From Anas platyrhynchos (lineage: Eukaryota > Chordata > Aves > Anseriformes > Anatidae), in contig NC_092591.1 in NCBI RefSeq assembly GCF_047663525.1, positions 47,965,501 through 48,029,500 of the forward strand: DNA of 64,000 bases, given 5' to 3'. Under the pieces are notes generated by a model. It was not told where the DNA came from. It worked only from the letters and a program-made list of their open reading frames with translations, and searched no databases. The number at the start of each line of letters is the position of its first letter. The stretch's first letter is position 1. Positions 33,788-47,495 of the stretch are shown piece by piece. A program made the translations under genes and the position numbers.

Positions 33788-36409
33788 TTGAATTATGTTT
33801 CCAGTGCACATTCAGGATGCATTTTGAAAAAGTAAATAGGAAAAGTGAGCAGTTACTGACTTCAGCAACATCCTGGAGGTGAAAGTCATGAACACTGAGT
33901 CTTCTGAGCTCGCTTGAGAATTCTTCTTTTGAAACATGATGCTGTGGGAGTTCGGGAGTTTGGTGGTTGCTCTAAAGAAGAGTAACAGGAGCCAAGGTGG
34001 AAGTTCTGGGGTGAAGGAAGCATCACTCAAAATTTTAGCTTTTTACTCTTTGGTGTAAAAAAAGTGGCAGAAAGGGGTCCAGTGCAGTGTTAACAATCAA
34101 AGAAAAAAAACCTGTGCTGTTATTTATGTCTGCTCATTTGTAGTATAGCATCTTGGCTGGCGATGTACCGCAAGATATGTCAATGAGTGTGCTTTGTGAT
34201 TCTTCCCGGATTTTGGCAGGCAGGGATTCAAAATATGGTATGACTTTATGCTTCTGGTATGATTGCCCAGAAGAAATCTACTGCAGACTGCAAAAGATGG
34301 AAGCTTTTATGCAAATACCATTAAATTCATCTTGCTGTTTTGCCGCACTATTGTCTTGAAAAGGTTTTCTACTGATGTATGCATGCTATTTTGGCAACCC
34401 AGCAATAGGAGGATAAAGAAGGGTTGTGTGGGCGTACTGCATTTGCTGCTAGGTTTTTTGGAGTCAAGCATCCAGCTCCACATTAAATCATATATTTGTT
34501 TTTGTGTAGCATTGGCATGGTTTACTTCTATGGAGAAACTGGCCCAAGGCTCAAGACCTATTCCCTTGTGTTTAATGCTGTTGATGGATGGCATGGGTAT
34601 AGTAGTATGGGATGTACCAGAGGGTACCATGGTGTATCCAATGGGAATTAGCAGCTGTGGAGCCATTGGAAGGACAAGATGAACCAGACCATGTCTGAGC
34701 AGCCGTAATGTGTGTGGTGGAGGCGCCCATTCCCCAGGCTCGCTAGTGGAAACTACTACATGATTGTCTGTATCCTGTGTTCTCTGGCACTGGCACTGAG
34801 CCTGGTCTAAAGAAGGAAAATGTCTTTCTGTGTGTAGTCTGAACACTGGTATGTGGTCAGCAAACCTCATCCAGATGCTTGTATCTTGCTGCATACTTTT
34901 GAATGTTCTTTTTTTTGATGAATGGCAAGAACAGATTTCTAAAAATAAATTAATGGTTTTCCCTTTTTACTTCCTGTGACTTAATATACTTTATTTATCT
35001 ATATAGCTACTAGTCATCGTCATTCTTCAGCTCACAGGAGTATAAACAGAGATGAGCCTGCGACACAAATGAGGACATGGGGCTGGGTTTCCCAGGTTCC
35101 CAGCCAGGTGCAGGAGCTGCAGCTGCAGCCTGGGGACAGAGCGGACTGGCTCCAGGCTGATGCCGCGGGGCTCTCACGGGAAGCCGGCAGCAGGGAGGTG
35201 AGACACTGCCTGAAGCAATAAAACCCGAGTGAGACTCCAGTTTATTCCCCCAGCACTGCCCCTGCTGTCAATCAGGCCGGCATCCAAACCGATGGTTATT
35301 TGTCACTTAATCAGCTTGAGCAACATACTTTACATTTAGTCTCCCAGGGCATGTATTCAATTCATCATGCTGCTGATACCGTGCCCCAAACAAATCATAC
35401 ATTTTCATCAAACAGATCTGAAAATCAATTAATGTTATTGGGGTTTTTGGGAAATGATCTCCTTTCTGTGGTGATTGCCTACTAAAACTGAAGGCCGCTC
35501 TGTGCTATAGTAACATAACACAGTAATTTTGTTTACTTGTGAGAAATTGCAGTATCTCACTACATATATACATGAACACTACTGTATATAAAACATGCTG
35601 AGCATCATCTTCCTTCCCAGAACGTAGTTTGGTTGTGCCTCTTTTTGTTGCAAAGCAGCACATCTGTATGTTAAATACATGTTAAATGTTAAAGACACAT
35701 TGTGAGGTATACAGGACAACTTCAATCTGTGCTGTCTTGAAGTTGTGTGAATACACGTACTGCAGTGTGTAGGTATGGCTAGTAGGACTGACTTGGTGTC
35801 CTGTGCAAGAAGTGCACTTGCTATCAGGCAGAATAATGCAGGGTGAACATCAAAATATTCCACTTCTGTTCTCTTTTATCAGAATGACTGGTTGTACAGA
35901 GAATGTGAATCTAGTAATTGTTCATTTTCATTTCAAATGATTAAATACATTCAGTTTAGCTCTACTCAAAGTCCATGCAGCATACTGAGATGCAACATTT
36001 GACCTTCTATGTAGTAGAAAAGAACATTTACCCTCCTTCACTCCCCTGCTCTCCCCTTCCCCTCCCCCCCATATATCTTTTCTGATCTTGCCAATACACG
36101 CATTTTTGTGTGTTTTGTATGTCTGTATTGCTTCTTATGGGTAGTTTTGCTTCCTTCCCTTCTCTTCTCAGTAACCATGCTTATCTAGCTTCACCCACTG
36201 CTGCCCTTGGAGTCGCTGTGGGACTGCTTGCTGAACATGAAAGCTTCTCTGGGAACTGTTATGTGGGATATTGCAATAGCTTTCTGTGCATCTATCTTAA
36301 CTGTTAATTAAAAGGACACAAAGCTTCAGAAAACAGCAAGCTTCCCCCTGGATCCATGTTTGCAGTTCCTCTGAGTTAAACCAAAGTGTTTCATAAGAAG
36401 ACAGGGGTT

Positions 36410-36513
36410 CTGAGCAGCCTGGTCTATTGGAAGGTGTCCCTGGCCATGGCAGGGGGGTTGGAGCTGGATCACCTTTTGGGTCCCGTCCAGCCCAAACCAT
36501 TCTGTGATTCTGT
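36410..36513 (+). mobile_element. CR1 LINE 3' end fragment in ANO1 intron 1
   Basis: Short sense-orientation CR1 3' end: AAGGTGTCCCTGGCCATGGC, GGGGTTGGAGCTGGATCACC, GTCCAGCCCAAACCATTCTG and a single tail unit ending near 36513. Only the last hundred bases of the element are present. Confidence 0.88.
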
Positions 36514-39500
36514 CAGTACTGAGTCCAGAGTACACTTTTGCAAGGTCACAAGTTTCTAGGGATATGGGGATCAGAGCAGGGTTGTGTTTGTCAGCTCCTT
36601 GAGTCCACAAGTGAACAGTCTGCCAGGGTTTAGCATTGACACTGGTGGGGGCATGGATTTGAAGTGTTATTTTGAAGTGTTTGAAGTGTACATTTCTCTT
36701 TACAATTGCTGCCAATAACCCCTTTGGCAGATAGCTGAGACTGGCTAAAAGGCCAGAGAGAACAGCTTCAGGTACATTATGAGGACATACCTCAACTACA
36801 AGGACAACTACCGTAGGCTGGTATTTCAAATTCAGTCACTTTGTAGAAATATTTCATTCCGCGTGCCCCAAGACACAAGAGTACATTTGGGCTCTCAGAA
36901 TAGGAACAGATCCTGTTTCTGAACAATTGTGAGGGAGGATGTTCAGCATGTCCTCCTTTAGCTCACATGGTAGGGAAGCCAGGCTGAGAGGCAAAGGCTG
37001 CACGCAGACACCCTGTCCTAGCACTTTTGTATGTCCTTTAGAAGTGCAGAGTATTTCTTTACCCACTGATCTTAAAGGACTCCGTAACCTTCAGTGAGCC
37101 TTCGGGAGAGCCCTTTGCCTTCTTTCTCATCACTTTCATTTGCTGTGGCGTAACTTTTGTTATATGCCAGGAAAGAGTATGTTGAATTTAGGGGTTTGGC
37201 AGGTAGCAAAAAACAAGAATAGTCATTTTAGTTCACTTGAAATGGACTCATCTAAGAGAAATAATGCTTGCCCAGGACACAGCCATGTGCGTTGTGTGGG
37301 TGGGAGTGGGAGAAATGGAGCAGTGTGTGTCTGCCTGGATCAAATGGGATCAGATTGTCCTGGGTGCTCCTGTGCTAAGAACTGGATTTTAGTCTGTCGG
37401 GCCGTGCTTGGTCACTCAGCTGTTTGTTCTGCAGGGGGCTGCTGAATGTCAGCCTAGATAAAATAATTTAATTTTTAAACATAGAGTCTAGAGCTTTCCT
37501 TCAAGAATGAATGACTAAGAGTCTAAGGTCATTAGTGGCCAGAGAAATCATGCACATTGGTGGCATTCTTACATGGCCGTAATAGCCTGTCTGTTGTGTG
37601 CCGCAGTTACAGTATTATTAATTAAATATGAGCAATTTAAGTTTATCTGGCAATATAACTGAGTAGTTGGATAATAACAAAACCCACATACTGATTACCA
37701 ATGGAAGCAGAAATAGATTTTAGTTTAGATTTTAAACATCCTGGTTATCATACCAGGGACATAGAAATCAAATCTGAGCCTTTTAAAGCTAATAGTTTCT
37801 AAATGGCAGATGAATTAATTTATTTTCTAAACTTTCTCCTTGTAGCATCTTGTTAACAAACTTCCAGTTAAAACAGCAAAACTCGTTTCCAAAACAAAAT
37901 CTTTGTTGTCTTTATAATAGAAATTAATGAAAGCTTTTCCTTTTCTCTTTCTCTTCAGTATGTTTTCTCAGAATAGTTCATAGGGACTATATCCTGCAAT
38001 TTGCTGTGCCCTCTGGCCCTCATCCAGTGAAGCACTTAAGCATACAAATAGCCCTGGTTTTGGTGGAAAGCAGGCAACTGAAAGACCCTCCTGCATGTCC
38101 TGATGGCATCCGTGCCCCTGGATTTTTGAGGGAAATCTGCATTGTGCTTGCCACTCTGCATGGTGTTTTCTCCACCAACCAGTAGCAATATTTTATCATA
38201 CGGTCCTGCCTCTTCATTCAGTCATCTCTCTAAGGGATTTTAATAATTACTTAGCTGAAGAAAGACATGGGAGATCTTCAAAGGTTGAGCACAGTGAAGC
38301 ACAGGGCCCCTTGCCTCTCAGGGAGCTTCTCGTGAGCTCTGCTCTAGGCCTTAGGGGCTTTGCTGTTCATCTTCATTTTGGAAAGGAGGAGGGGTAGTTG
38401 TGGAGTGCAGTATCTCACTTGTTATGGCAGTAAATCTTTAAAGTAAAATCCAGTCGAAGCAGTTCTTGGGAGCTTGCAATTGATTCCAGTCCAGCAATTA
38501 CTCTGTATTGACTGGCTTGAGCACGCACTCTGTCAGCAGCAAGAGTTTTGTACAGACTCACTTGCGGGAATCTTTCGCATTTTGCAGGTGGAAAATAAAT
38601 TCAGGGACTATTTCAACCTCTGTGTGAACAACCAATTTATTTTTTTTATTTTTTAAAGAAAAGTCATTTAAGTCTCAGGCACTGTGTGAAGGGTGCGCAG
38701 AGGCTGTCATTTAGTAATTGAAGGAGGAAAATAATGATTTCTCATAGCTAGATAATTGCAGAGGAGGGGCCCTCCTCTTGAGTTTGGTATTGCTGTTGGA
38801 CTAACGTGGGGAGCTAACTTCAGCTTTTAACAGGTTTGATACCGTTGCTCTTCTTACTGCTTTGCACTACATCCTTTTCCCAGCTGCTTTCCTTTTTACT
38901 CTTTTTATTTTTAAGATTCCAAAGGGGGAGAAAAGAGGTCACAGAAATGGAGACTGAACTGGGTAAGGAAAGTGTTTCAGATATCCACAGGCAGGAAATT
39001 TGAACTCCTCTGGAACCTGAATGAGTTCTGGAGCAGTCTCGTTATTTTTATATATTTATTTCCCTGTTTGGCTGTTCAGCCTGCTTTTCCCACGTTATCA
39101 TCAAAGTGGCCCCAGAAGGGACAGTTGTGAAACAGAAACTATCTATGAGTAGAGAAACAAAAACAGAGCTTTTGTTAAGCTACAGATGCCTCGGCTTTAG
39201 CAAAAACAAACAACTTTAATTGCTGTAAGTATTTGCAAATGCTGCTGCTCTCCTCTAAAAGTGTTTTAATATGGGGAAAGTGGGGAAAGGCAAGAAGAGA
39301 TGTCAGGGACTGCTCTGTCTTGTTGAAACTTGGGTTCAGCCAGTGCACTGATGGTGGTTTCTCTCTCTCCCTACTCTCTGCCCTGGGCTGAATGCAGATA
39401 GGTTTGTTGCAGTGGAACTAAAAGAAAAAATAGTTTCTTCCCCTGGTTCACATGAACTGCTTTGAACTGGAACAGATGTGGATGTACAGAACTATCTGCT

Positions 39501-42500
39501 TACAGCAACTGTTCCATTTATAACCACAGATTTTCTATTCAGGTCTCTTTATCATTTTAATTTATTTTGTGTTTCCACATCCTTTTCCACAATAAAATAT
39601 TCTTAACTAAATGGGTTTTCAGTTCACATCCAAAGCCCTTGCAAGCACTCTTCCTTGTGTGAACTTTCTATGCCAGTGTTATTCTTCCGTGACTTTTTGC
39701 TCATAATGTTGGCCTCTGGAGGCCAGGTCAAGTTTGGATTTGTGGTATTTGTAAGATGTGGTTGAGATTACTGGTTTGTTACCAGATTAGGATAGAATCT
39801 GGAGTCTGATGTAATGGTGATAAAATCTCACAAAAGGTGTTTTTTGTAATATCTAACTTTAACGTGACATTTCCATTAGGTTTCTGCTTTAGGTTTTCTA
39901 TTAGATTTCTTTTTTTGAGCACAAAAGTGTGCGTGCAACCCAGACCAAAATTGTTTCAGTGAGTACAGATAAGAGATTCAAGTTCAACCACAAAAGTTCA
40001 GGCAATGGCATTGTTTTCATTTGGTGTTTCTCATGATCTCCTGCTTTGGAGCAAGTTCCTTCACTGTTCGATCTGATTAAGTGTTCAATAATTAATTCCC
40101 CATCCATTCCATCAAGTAAGGAGGGGAGCCCTGCAGTTCCCATTCACTGTGACCCAGGAACATGTCCTGAGATGGAGAAAAACTACGTAGCCACGGGCAA
40201 AATCAATAGTGAGATTTGGTTAAAACTAAGCGGTAATGCTTCTCAAGTTCTGCACTCAGTGGAGCAGACCATGTGGCCTTTATTACAAAATTAGGGATTC
40301 ATTTTTTTAGAGTTACTTCAGCTTCTCTGTTCTCTAATTTTCTATGGAAACAATCGGTTGTTTGCGTATTGGAGACTGTACGTGTCAAGTTCTTTGTTTT
40401 AGTTTGACGGTTTCAGCCTTGACGCAGAAAACAAAAATTTCATCAAAGTCATGGAGGCAGATAGGATTTTAATCTAAACCATATTAAAAGCTGAAATTCT
40501 CCATGAGCACAGAGTTTTTTTTTCTAGCCATGAACTGAGTTCTGTGCTACCTTGGAGGATGCTGGAGGTTTTTCTTCGTAATCTGAAGACACTTTTCTCT
40601 TCTGGTTGACTCCATACCAGATGTGAAGCTGGACGGCATGGTCCCATGAAGCAATGTTTTGGTGCTTGGGTACTCTGAGGAGCTGTTGAGGAAGGCAGGG
40701 TGTCCTAGGCTATGGGTCTGTTACAGCAGTGGGTAAGAAGCATGTGGCTTTTGCCTGGTTACCTTTGCAGCACTTGAGTTGCATTAACTTAAACAGAAGC
40801 TGATGTGGTGTAGACAGGTTTCTCATGCTCACCTTGCGGTTGCTCAGCCTTGCTCACACTTCACGTGGTTTCTTCCAGTCTCAACTCTCCTTCCATCTAT
40901 CCTTACGTTTTATTTCTGTTTGCATTCAAAAACCTACGTGTAATGGGGAGCATGAAGTGGGCTGTAGGCAGACCTGCTAGAGCTGTACTGTCCCCGGCAT
41001 TTGTCTGCTGGGGACTTGGGAGCTGTGCATGGACATGGGAATTATCCTCCATCAGTAGTGAAGGGTGTCCTTCTGTGGTCCTCTGATGGCACAGGGCTGC
41101 AGGGTCTGGTGGTGGGCCTTCTTGAGAAGAAATGAAGATAAGATCATGGTGATGTTGCGTGTTGCATGCTATTCTTGTTTGTATGGGCAAAAGCTATGCG
41201 GTTTGGTTTGGTCCCATCTGTCCAATGGCTGTAGCTCGCTTTATTTACTTTTTTTTAATTTTCAAGTAAAGTCTCTTCTAACAAAAAAAAATACAGCTCT
41301 TCAAATGCATGTATTTTTTTCATCTCTTTGAATGTTTTTGTTTATACAATGTATGGGCATCGCATAGAAAACCCTTTCCATATTGCCCTCACAGCAGATC
41401 CTTCCTCCTGAAGCATCCTTGTGCCACCCTTTTGCAGCTTTAATGAGAATTAAAACTTCATGGGAATGTACCCATTCCACAACCACATCAAAGCTGTGGT
41501 TGAAGTCCAGTTTTCAAACAACCCTCAAAGTTGGCCAGGTCTGAATTTTCGGTTTTGATTTGATATGTTATACAGAGACCCTACTTGCAACATTCCGTGA
41601 GGGATGAGGAGCAGACACGAAGCTCCCAAAAGCTATTTGCTGTCTGGACTGAGGCAAGATCTTGTTTATCCATTCCTGTAACTTGTCCACATGGGTTGTT
41701 TTATCCCCTCTTTCACCAAAGCACCATGTAATTTGTCTGGTTTTAATATTGACCAGTAGTAATTTTTTAATGTGAAGAATGTGCAGTGAAGGAAGTCCAG
41801 TTTACAATTATTTGATAGATTGGTTCCATTTTTGTTTGCATCTGCTAGTTTTATTGACTCTATTTTTAAGGAAAAATAATTATGTGGAGTCTGGTTTTAG
41901 TCGAGGGCTTTTCTGTTTTATGTGAGGAACAAAAACCTGCAGCATCAAAAGAATAAAATTAGGTGGGAAAAAAAGTGTTATTTTCCCTTCAACAAATAAA
42001 TCAAGTGCTTCCACCATACAAGAACATAAGCAGTGTAACAAGTGTGGGCACTAAGGATAAGCAGACACATCAACAGAGGGAAATCTCTGACAAGTTTTAG
42101 GTATGTCACTTGGACATGGGATGTATCTTAGGAGACAGTCTGTCACTTTTATTCCCTAATAACTTTTGACAAGAGACAGATAATACCGCAGAGTTTATTT
42201 TAAGGTAGATTGTTTAATTTTGTGTCTGTTCTCTTTCTTTTTCTTTCCTCTGGATATTTTTCCTTTTTCATTAAAACACACATGCACACTAAACAACAAA
42301 AAAAACACCCCACCCTGGCTCTGTGAGCTCAGAGGCTGTACAATCTCTATCTGCAGGAGAGAGATGACATTCCTGACCTGTTCCTGAGGTTCACATAAAG
42401 GTTTTCCTTTTCTTGTCCTTTCTCTTTCCTTCTTCGGCCAGGTGAGTGTGGGGGTGAACACCCCTCTGCAGAGCTGTGCTGCTGGGGCCAGCTGCAGCCC

Positions 42501-43321
42501 TCATGCTCCTGTGAGCCCCAAGCCATCCCTGAGCGGTTTTGTCTCGGCTCAGCTGGGTCCCAAACTGAGCGGTTGTTCCACGGTGGACCGGATGCTTAAA
42601 AACATAGATTATCTGAAGGGTGCTTGTGAAAAGGAGACTTAAACATTCAAACTGAGTGCAGCCAGCACGTTGCCATCTGCCTATGTGGGGCTACTCCAGC
42701 CCCACGCACGGAGCACCCCAAGGGGCGCTGGGTGCCCTCGTCCATCGCTTCCCACGGCCGCAGGGCGCCCGGGGGGCAGTGAGTCAGAGGCACGGCCAGG
42801 CAGCTGTGCTGCAGCAGCAGCTCACTGCCCTGCTTGGATCGAGCACTCAGGACCAGAAGAAACCTAAGAGTCCTCTGGGGACCAACACAGGAATGTAAGG
42901 GCCATCCAGAGAGGCTGCACCTGGGAAGAAGGGTTTTGTTTCTTTGTTTTTTTTTTTTAAAGGTTTTGAAGTGGGTAAATGTGGATGATACTACTCTGTC
43001 TCTTCTAGGTTCCCGTCTTACACAGACTGATGTGTTATGCATCCATGGCACTGCAGGTAGTTAATTAATACTCACTGAATTTGAAGGGTGCAGAAACTGA
43101 CGTGTTCCTGCAGGCTGGAGGTCCCCAGATGATGAACTTGGGCCATAACGGTTGTAACTGTAGTGTTTCTGAGCCAGTATATTAATCAAGTGTCTTGGTT
43201 CCCTTTGTGGCTTGAGAAGCAGGGCTCACACCAGCCTCTGCTCATCAGGGCCACATGGCCAGCCCCGGTGGATTTGCCTCTCACAGCTCTGCAGAGATTA
43301 TACTCTGTTCTCACCATCCTT

Positions 43322-43375
43322 GTTGGTCTAGATGACCTTAAAGGTCCCTTCCAACACAAACCATTCCATGATCCT
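43322..43375 (+). mobile_element. CR1 LINE 3' tail fragment in ANO1 intron 1
   Basis: A very short sense CR1 terminus: GTTGGTCTAGATGACCTTAAAG, CCCTTCCAACACAAACC and a degraded ATTCCATGATCCT tail. Diverged sequence upstream (from about 43230) may be more of the same element but is not clearly recognisable. Confidence 0.8.
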
Positions 43376-44158
43376 CTTGCAGAAGCAATTGATTGTTTCT
43401 GGCTCTGGGACGTGCAGCCTTCTCCTGTCCTCGAGCTTGGTGGCATTATTGCTTTTGACACTAACTTACATAATATTCTTACAGTTTAAAAGAACTATCC
43501 CGTCATTCCTTGCTAGACACATGTAAAACTTAAACCCAACCAAAAAGTTGGGACAAAAGTAAACAGATAGGTGTGTAATGGGTAATTGCAGAAAGCTCAT
43601 TTGTTATTTAAGGTAGTTCAAATGAACCAGGAAGGCTGCAAAGGCCTTCTAGCTTGAACAAGTGCTCTCCATTTGAGCCTATTGATGTTTTACAGCTTCA
43701 CCAACATGGGGAGACAGGTGTCTTGTCTGTTGTCTTCATTTCTACCCCTTCTTTTTGTTTCACAGCTCTCTGTAGTGTCTTCTCTAATAGCCTCCTGTAG
43801 TTCAGTTACCCCCATCCAAAAGGTGGATCATGCTACGTGAGCATCTAAAACCTGCTGCTGTACTAAACCTTTCCAAAAGCAGCGAGGAGAAGGTCATCAC
43901 TGAAACTCACTTTACAGTGCTTTATGAGGGAAAACTTGTCGACTGTTCGCTTTTATTTTTCTAGTGGAGGGAAAAAGTCAAGTAAAGACCTGTCTGCAGC
44001 AAGTGTAACTGATAGTCACCAAAGCATGTGTTACAGTTTGGAAATGTCTGTGAGAGGCTGTCACTGAGAACGGGCCTAAAAGGGGAGCCTGAAAGAAAAA
44101 TTAGAAAGAGGGTGGAATGTTATTAAAGCTATAATTATAAACATAGGAGGTGCCCTGA

Positions 44159-44181
44159 TTTTTTATTTTATTTTATTTTTT
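44159..44181 (+). repeat. (TTTTA)n short repeat
   Basis: TTTTTTATTTTATTTTATTTTTT in ANO1 intron 1. Confidence 0.7.
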
Positions 44182-47081
44182 CAAACTCCCCTGTGAGCAG
44201 GGCTTGCTGCCTGGGAGTCTGCAGCAGGGGATCCAAGAATTATTTGTTAGGGAAGAGAGGAAGATGCATGTTGTCTCACCAGATTTACACACTGAGATAA
44301 TGAATTTGGACAATAAGAGTTATAAACTGTAGGATTTTGTGAACCCTCCTGTTAGTGTTTTCCATTGACTGAAGTTGAGTGAAAGCAGGTAATAGAAGGA
44401 AACACCAGCTGCCCCTTCACTGGAAAGTGTTTGACTCCTGACTGGTCCTGAAATGAGAAATCCTTCTTCTGCTCCCTGCGTCACATAGCGTGTGAACATG
44501 TTCTGTCATCCAGGATGTGGATGCAAATGTTTTGGAAAGGGCTTTAGAAAAGTATTTCCACCTCTGTTTTCCTTGGTACCAGCTGCTGTTGCACCCTGAA
44601 AAGGAATATGAGAGCTGATTCCTTTGCCTCTTAAGGCAAGGGCATGTTAAACCAATGTTTGTGGTGGTATGTGTTCAAATTTCATGTGCCACTTGTTTGG
44701 GTGGCTTCAGAAACTTTGTGCATGCAGATTGGCAGAAAGGCTTCACCGAGGTCAAGGGATGGGCCCCAGCAGTCAGGAAGATGTCCCTGTGCCAGGAAAG
44801 GGCTTCACATAGACCTGCGCTGCATGCAATTGCCACCATCTACATCCTGCAGTTGAGGCTGAGAGGCTGGACCTGTGATGTGACTTGAGTATTCCAGTGT
44901 CAGTGCCAATCCTTGCACTTGCACAAACACACCCCTTCTCCAGGAGAAAGCTGGAGGGTGCAGGTGCCTCCATGTGAAGCAGAAGTAGCAGCGGGCTCGC
45001 AATGGTCGCTCCATGTAATAAAACACTTGGGCAGCAGTGGTGTGCAGCAGCTGTTTCGAGAATAACATGATGGAAATGTGTGGGGACGTTTTGGTGGCAG
45101 TAAGCCCATGCGTGCTTGCAACTGAGAGTGCCCTATCTCCTCTTTGACACTCCACCCTGTGCCCTCGTTTCAAATGTCCTTAAGGTTGGCTACATTAAAG
45201 AGCACCGCTGGTTAATTTGCTTCACTTTTACAAGCTGCAGTTTGTGGAGCACGTATGTAACGCAGGGCACGTGAGCGGTGCCTTTCAGAAGGATGGGTCT
45301 GCTCACGTCCTGTGCTTGTCCCTCGGGCAGTTACGTGTCCACTTGGTCTCTGCTCAGCAGTGTAATTAAATCCTTTCTTGCAGATGGCTTTTGTGCTCAC
45401 TTATTTAACTCAGTTGTTGTCTTAGAAAAACTTACTATATCTTTTTAGTTAAGTCAAAGGTGACGTTCTGGTGAAGGGTGTTAAAGAATAATTTAGTTGC
45501 TAGATGGGAGTATAATAACTTACATTTACAGAATATGTTTAAAGTAGCTCGCATGACTCCGAATTTCTGTCCTTTTGTGTTGTGGTGTTCCTCACCTTTG
45601 CTGTTACTGGAACATGGATGCTTTGGGAACGCTTTTTCAGCTTGGTCCTACAAGTTAGTTGTTAAAGAACCACAACTCTCCAGTCTGAGAGGTCTTCATG
45701 TAGCTTCAGCAAGGCAAATGGTCTGCTTAAACATGTCCAGGTTTGTGTTTTCCTTGATGAGGCTAGGTGTGCTTTGTCCTTAATTTTACTTACTTTCAGC
45801 TTTTGTATAAGGAAGGCCTTGTGGTCAAGTGGACAGAGCAGGAACCAGCAGTCTCATCTGGGTTGCACCCATGACACAAATTGCACTGAATCAACACGCA
45901 TCTCAGCCGATCCATGCTGCAAACTGAACGGTTAAGGATGACTTCTGCAGAGTTTTGCATTTGGAGTGTGCTTACTCGAAGTGCAAGTGGTTTTAAAGCT
46001 GTTTGAACAGGGGGAGTCCTAACTGAAGAGGGCTTTTTTTTATTTAATGTGTGTTTGTGTTCTGCTCCACCATGTATTTATTTTAAAATCTGGTTGTGCA
46101 TCAACACATTCTCAATCTGAAATGTAGATCTCGGACTGAGATGTTTTAAATGTTTGAACTGAATCCAGTTTTAAAGTACCACAGTTATCTAAGAAGTACA
46201 TCGAAATTTCCTTCAGTATTCATTTCTCATTATTATCTGTTCTGGAGTGCTGACTGTTTTTCAGTATAATTAGCCTATGTGTCACTGTAAGTTCTCTTTC
46301 TTATCTTGTATCAGATGTGCTGTCATGTTTACAGAGAAGAATATCATCCAGTATCTACGAAGCTAAGTTTTACTATGTCAAAAATGAACTTTTGCCCTGC
46401 TTCCATGATTTTAGATGTTGAATCTATGTACTATCAAGTCACACAAAGTACTGGTGCAATTTTATTTGAACATGTGCACATGTGGTTTGCGCTTCTATCA
46501 AATTCAGCAAAGCACCCAAATAAGAGCTAACAGTAGCTCTATTCTTTTATGTCAAAATTAGGCTGACTGTAGCAGGACAGTTAGTAAAAGATCTGCACTA
46601 AAGCCTGCTGATATCGTACTGCCCAGAAAAAAAAAAATAATAAAAAAATCTCTTTGAAAGACCTGATGTGAGTGTATTTTACAATTCTACATTTTGTGTT
46701 ATGTGAATGTGGAGTTTTGGATCTGGTACTAGCAGCCTTACACTTTACATTGTTAAATTACAGACTTCTTGTTGCTTATATTCCTCCCATGGGTTGGGCT
46801 GAGAACCAGACAAGTGCAAACTATTCCATCTGGGTAGGAATAATTAGCAGATTAACTAGCAGTTCCTCAGAAAAAGGTTTAGGAGTCACAAACCAAATAT
46901 AAATCCACATTTATTTTTTTATTTTTATGGGGGAGGAGATTGAATGATGTAGGCAAGAGATGATATAATTCTTCTGAGGGATGGAAAAGCATCAGCTGGA
47001 GTAATGTACACAGTTTGGGGCATCTTTTTGTGAAAAAAGTGTGGATCATACAGCCTAAAGCTGAGAGAAGAGCAGCAAAAA

Positions 47082-47124
47082 TTAAAAAACAAACAAAAAA
47101 CAACAACAAACAACAACAATAAAA
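47082..47124 (+). repeat. A-rich (CAA)n/(CAAA)n simple repeat
   Basis: A mixed run of AAC, AAAC and CAACAACAA units in ANO1 intron 1. There is no recognisable element body beside it. Confidence 0.8.
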
Positions 47125-47473
47125 TACATCTCAAAAGACAATAGTGCAAGAGCAGCATTTGCCACTGGTTGCACAAACTTCCATTGGGTTTTCTAGGTAG
47201 AATTGTTGTATGTTGGGGAATATTCATTATTCTTGTCCTATTCTGAGGTGCTGTATGTTAATGCTGACATTTGTTTGGAACTTGTAGGGAAAAGTCCATG
47301 TTACAGAAGGGGAAAGGAAGCAGTGGGAAACCCTCTGTGCACACATGACGGCCTGCATGCCAGCTACTTCAGGAACTCCTAGGTCATCATGTCCAAATCT
47401 TTGCTATTTCGGGCAACCACATCACAGAATCCCATTCATAAATTTCTCAAGTACCATTATAAAAATAGTTTGA

Positions 47474-47495
47474 TTTTTTTTTTTTTTTTTTTTTT
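47474..47495 (+). repeat. Poly(T), 22 bases
   Basis: A pure T run in ANO1 intron 1. No element body is recognisable on either side. Confidence 0.85.

Noticed and set aside
33450..33882. Frames with long Phe or Lys runs around 33.7 kb
   Set aside because: They are only translations of the 55-base poly(A) tract.
34307..34894. 195-codon minus-strand frame in ANO1 intron 1
   Set aside because: It is long for AT-rich DNA, but the product resembles nothing I know, it has a competing 139-codon + frame over the same bases, and I see no promoter or splice support. It could be rechecked by stranded RNA-seq.
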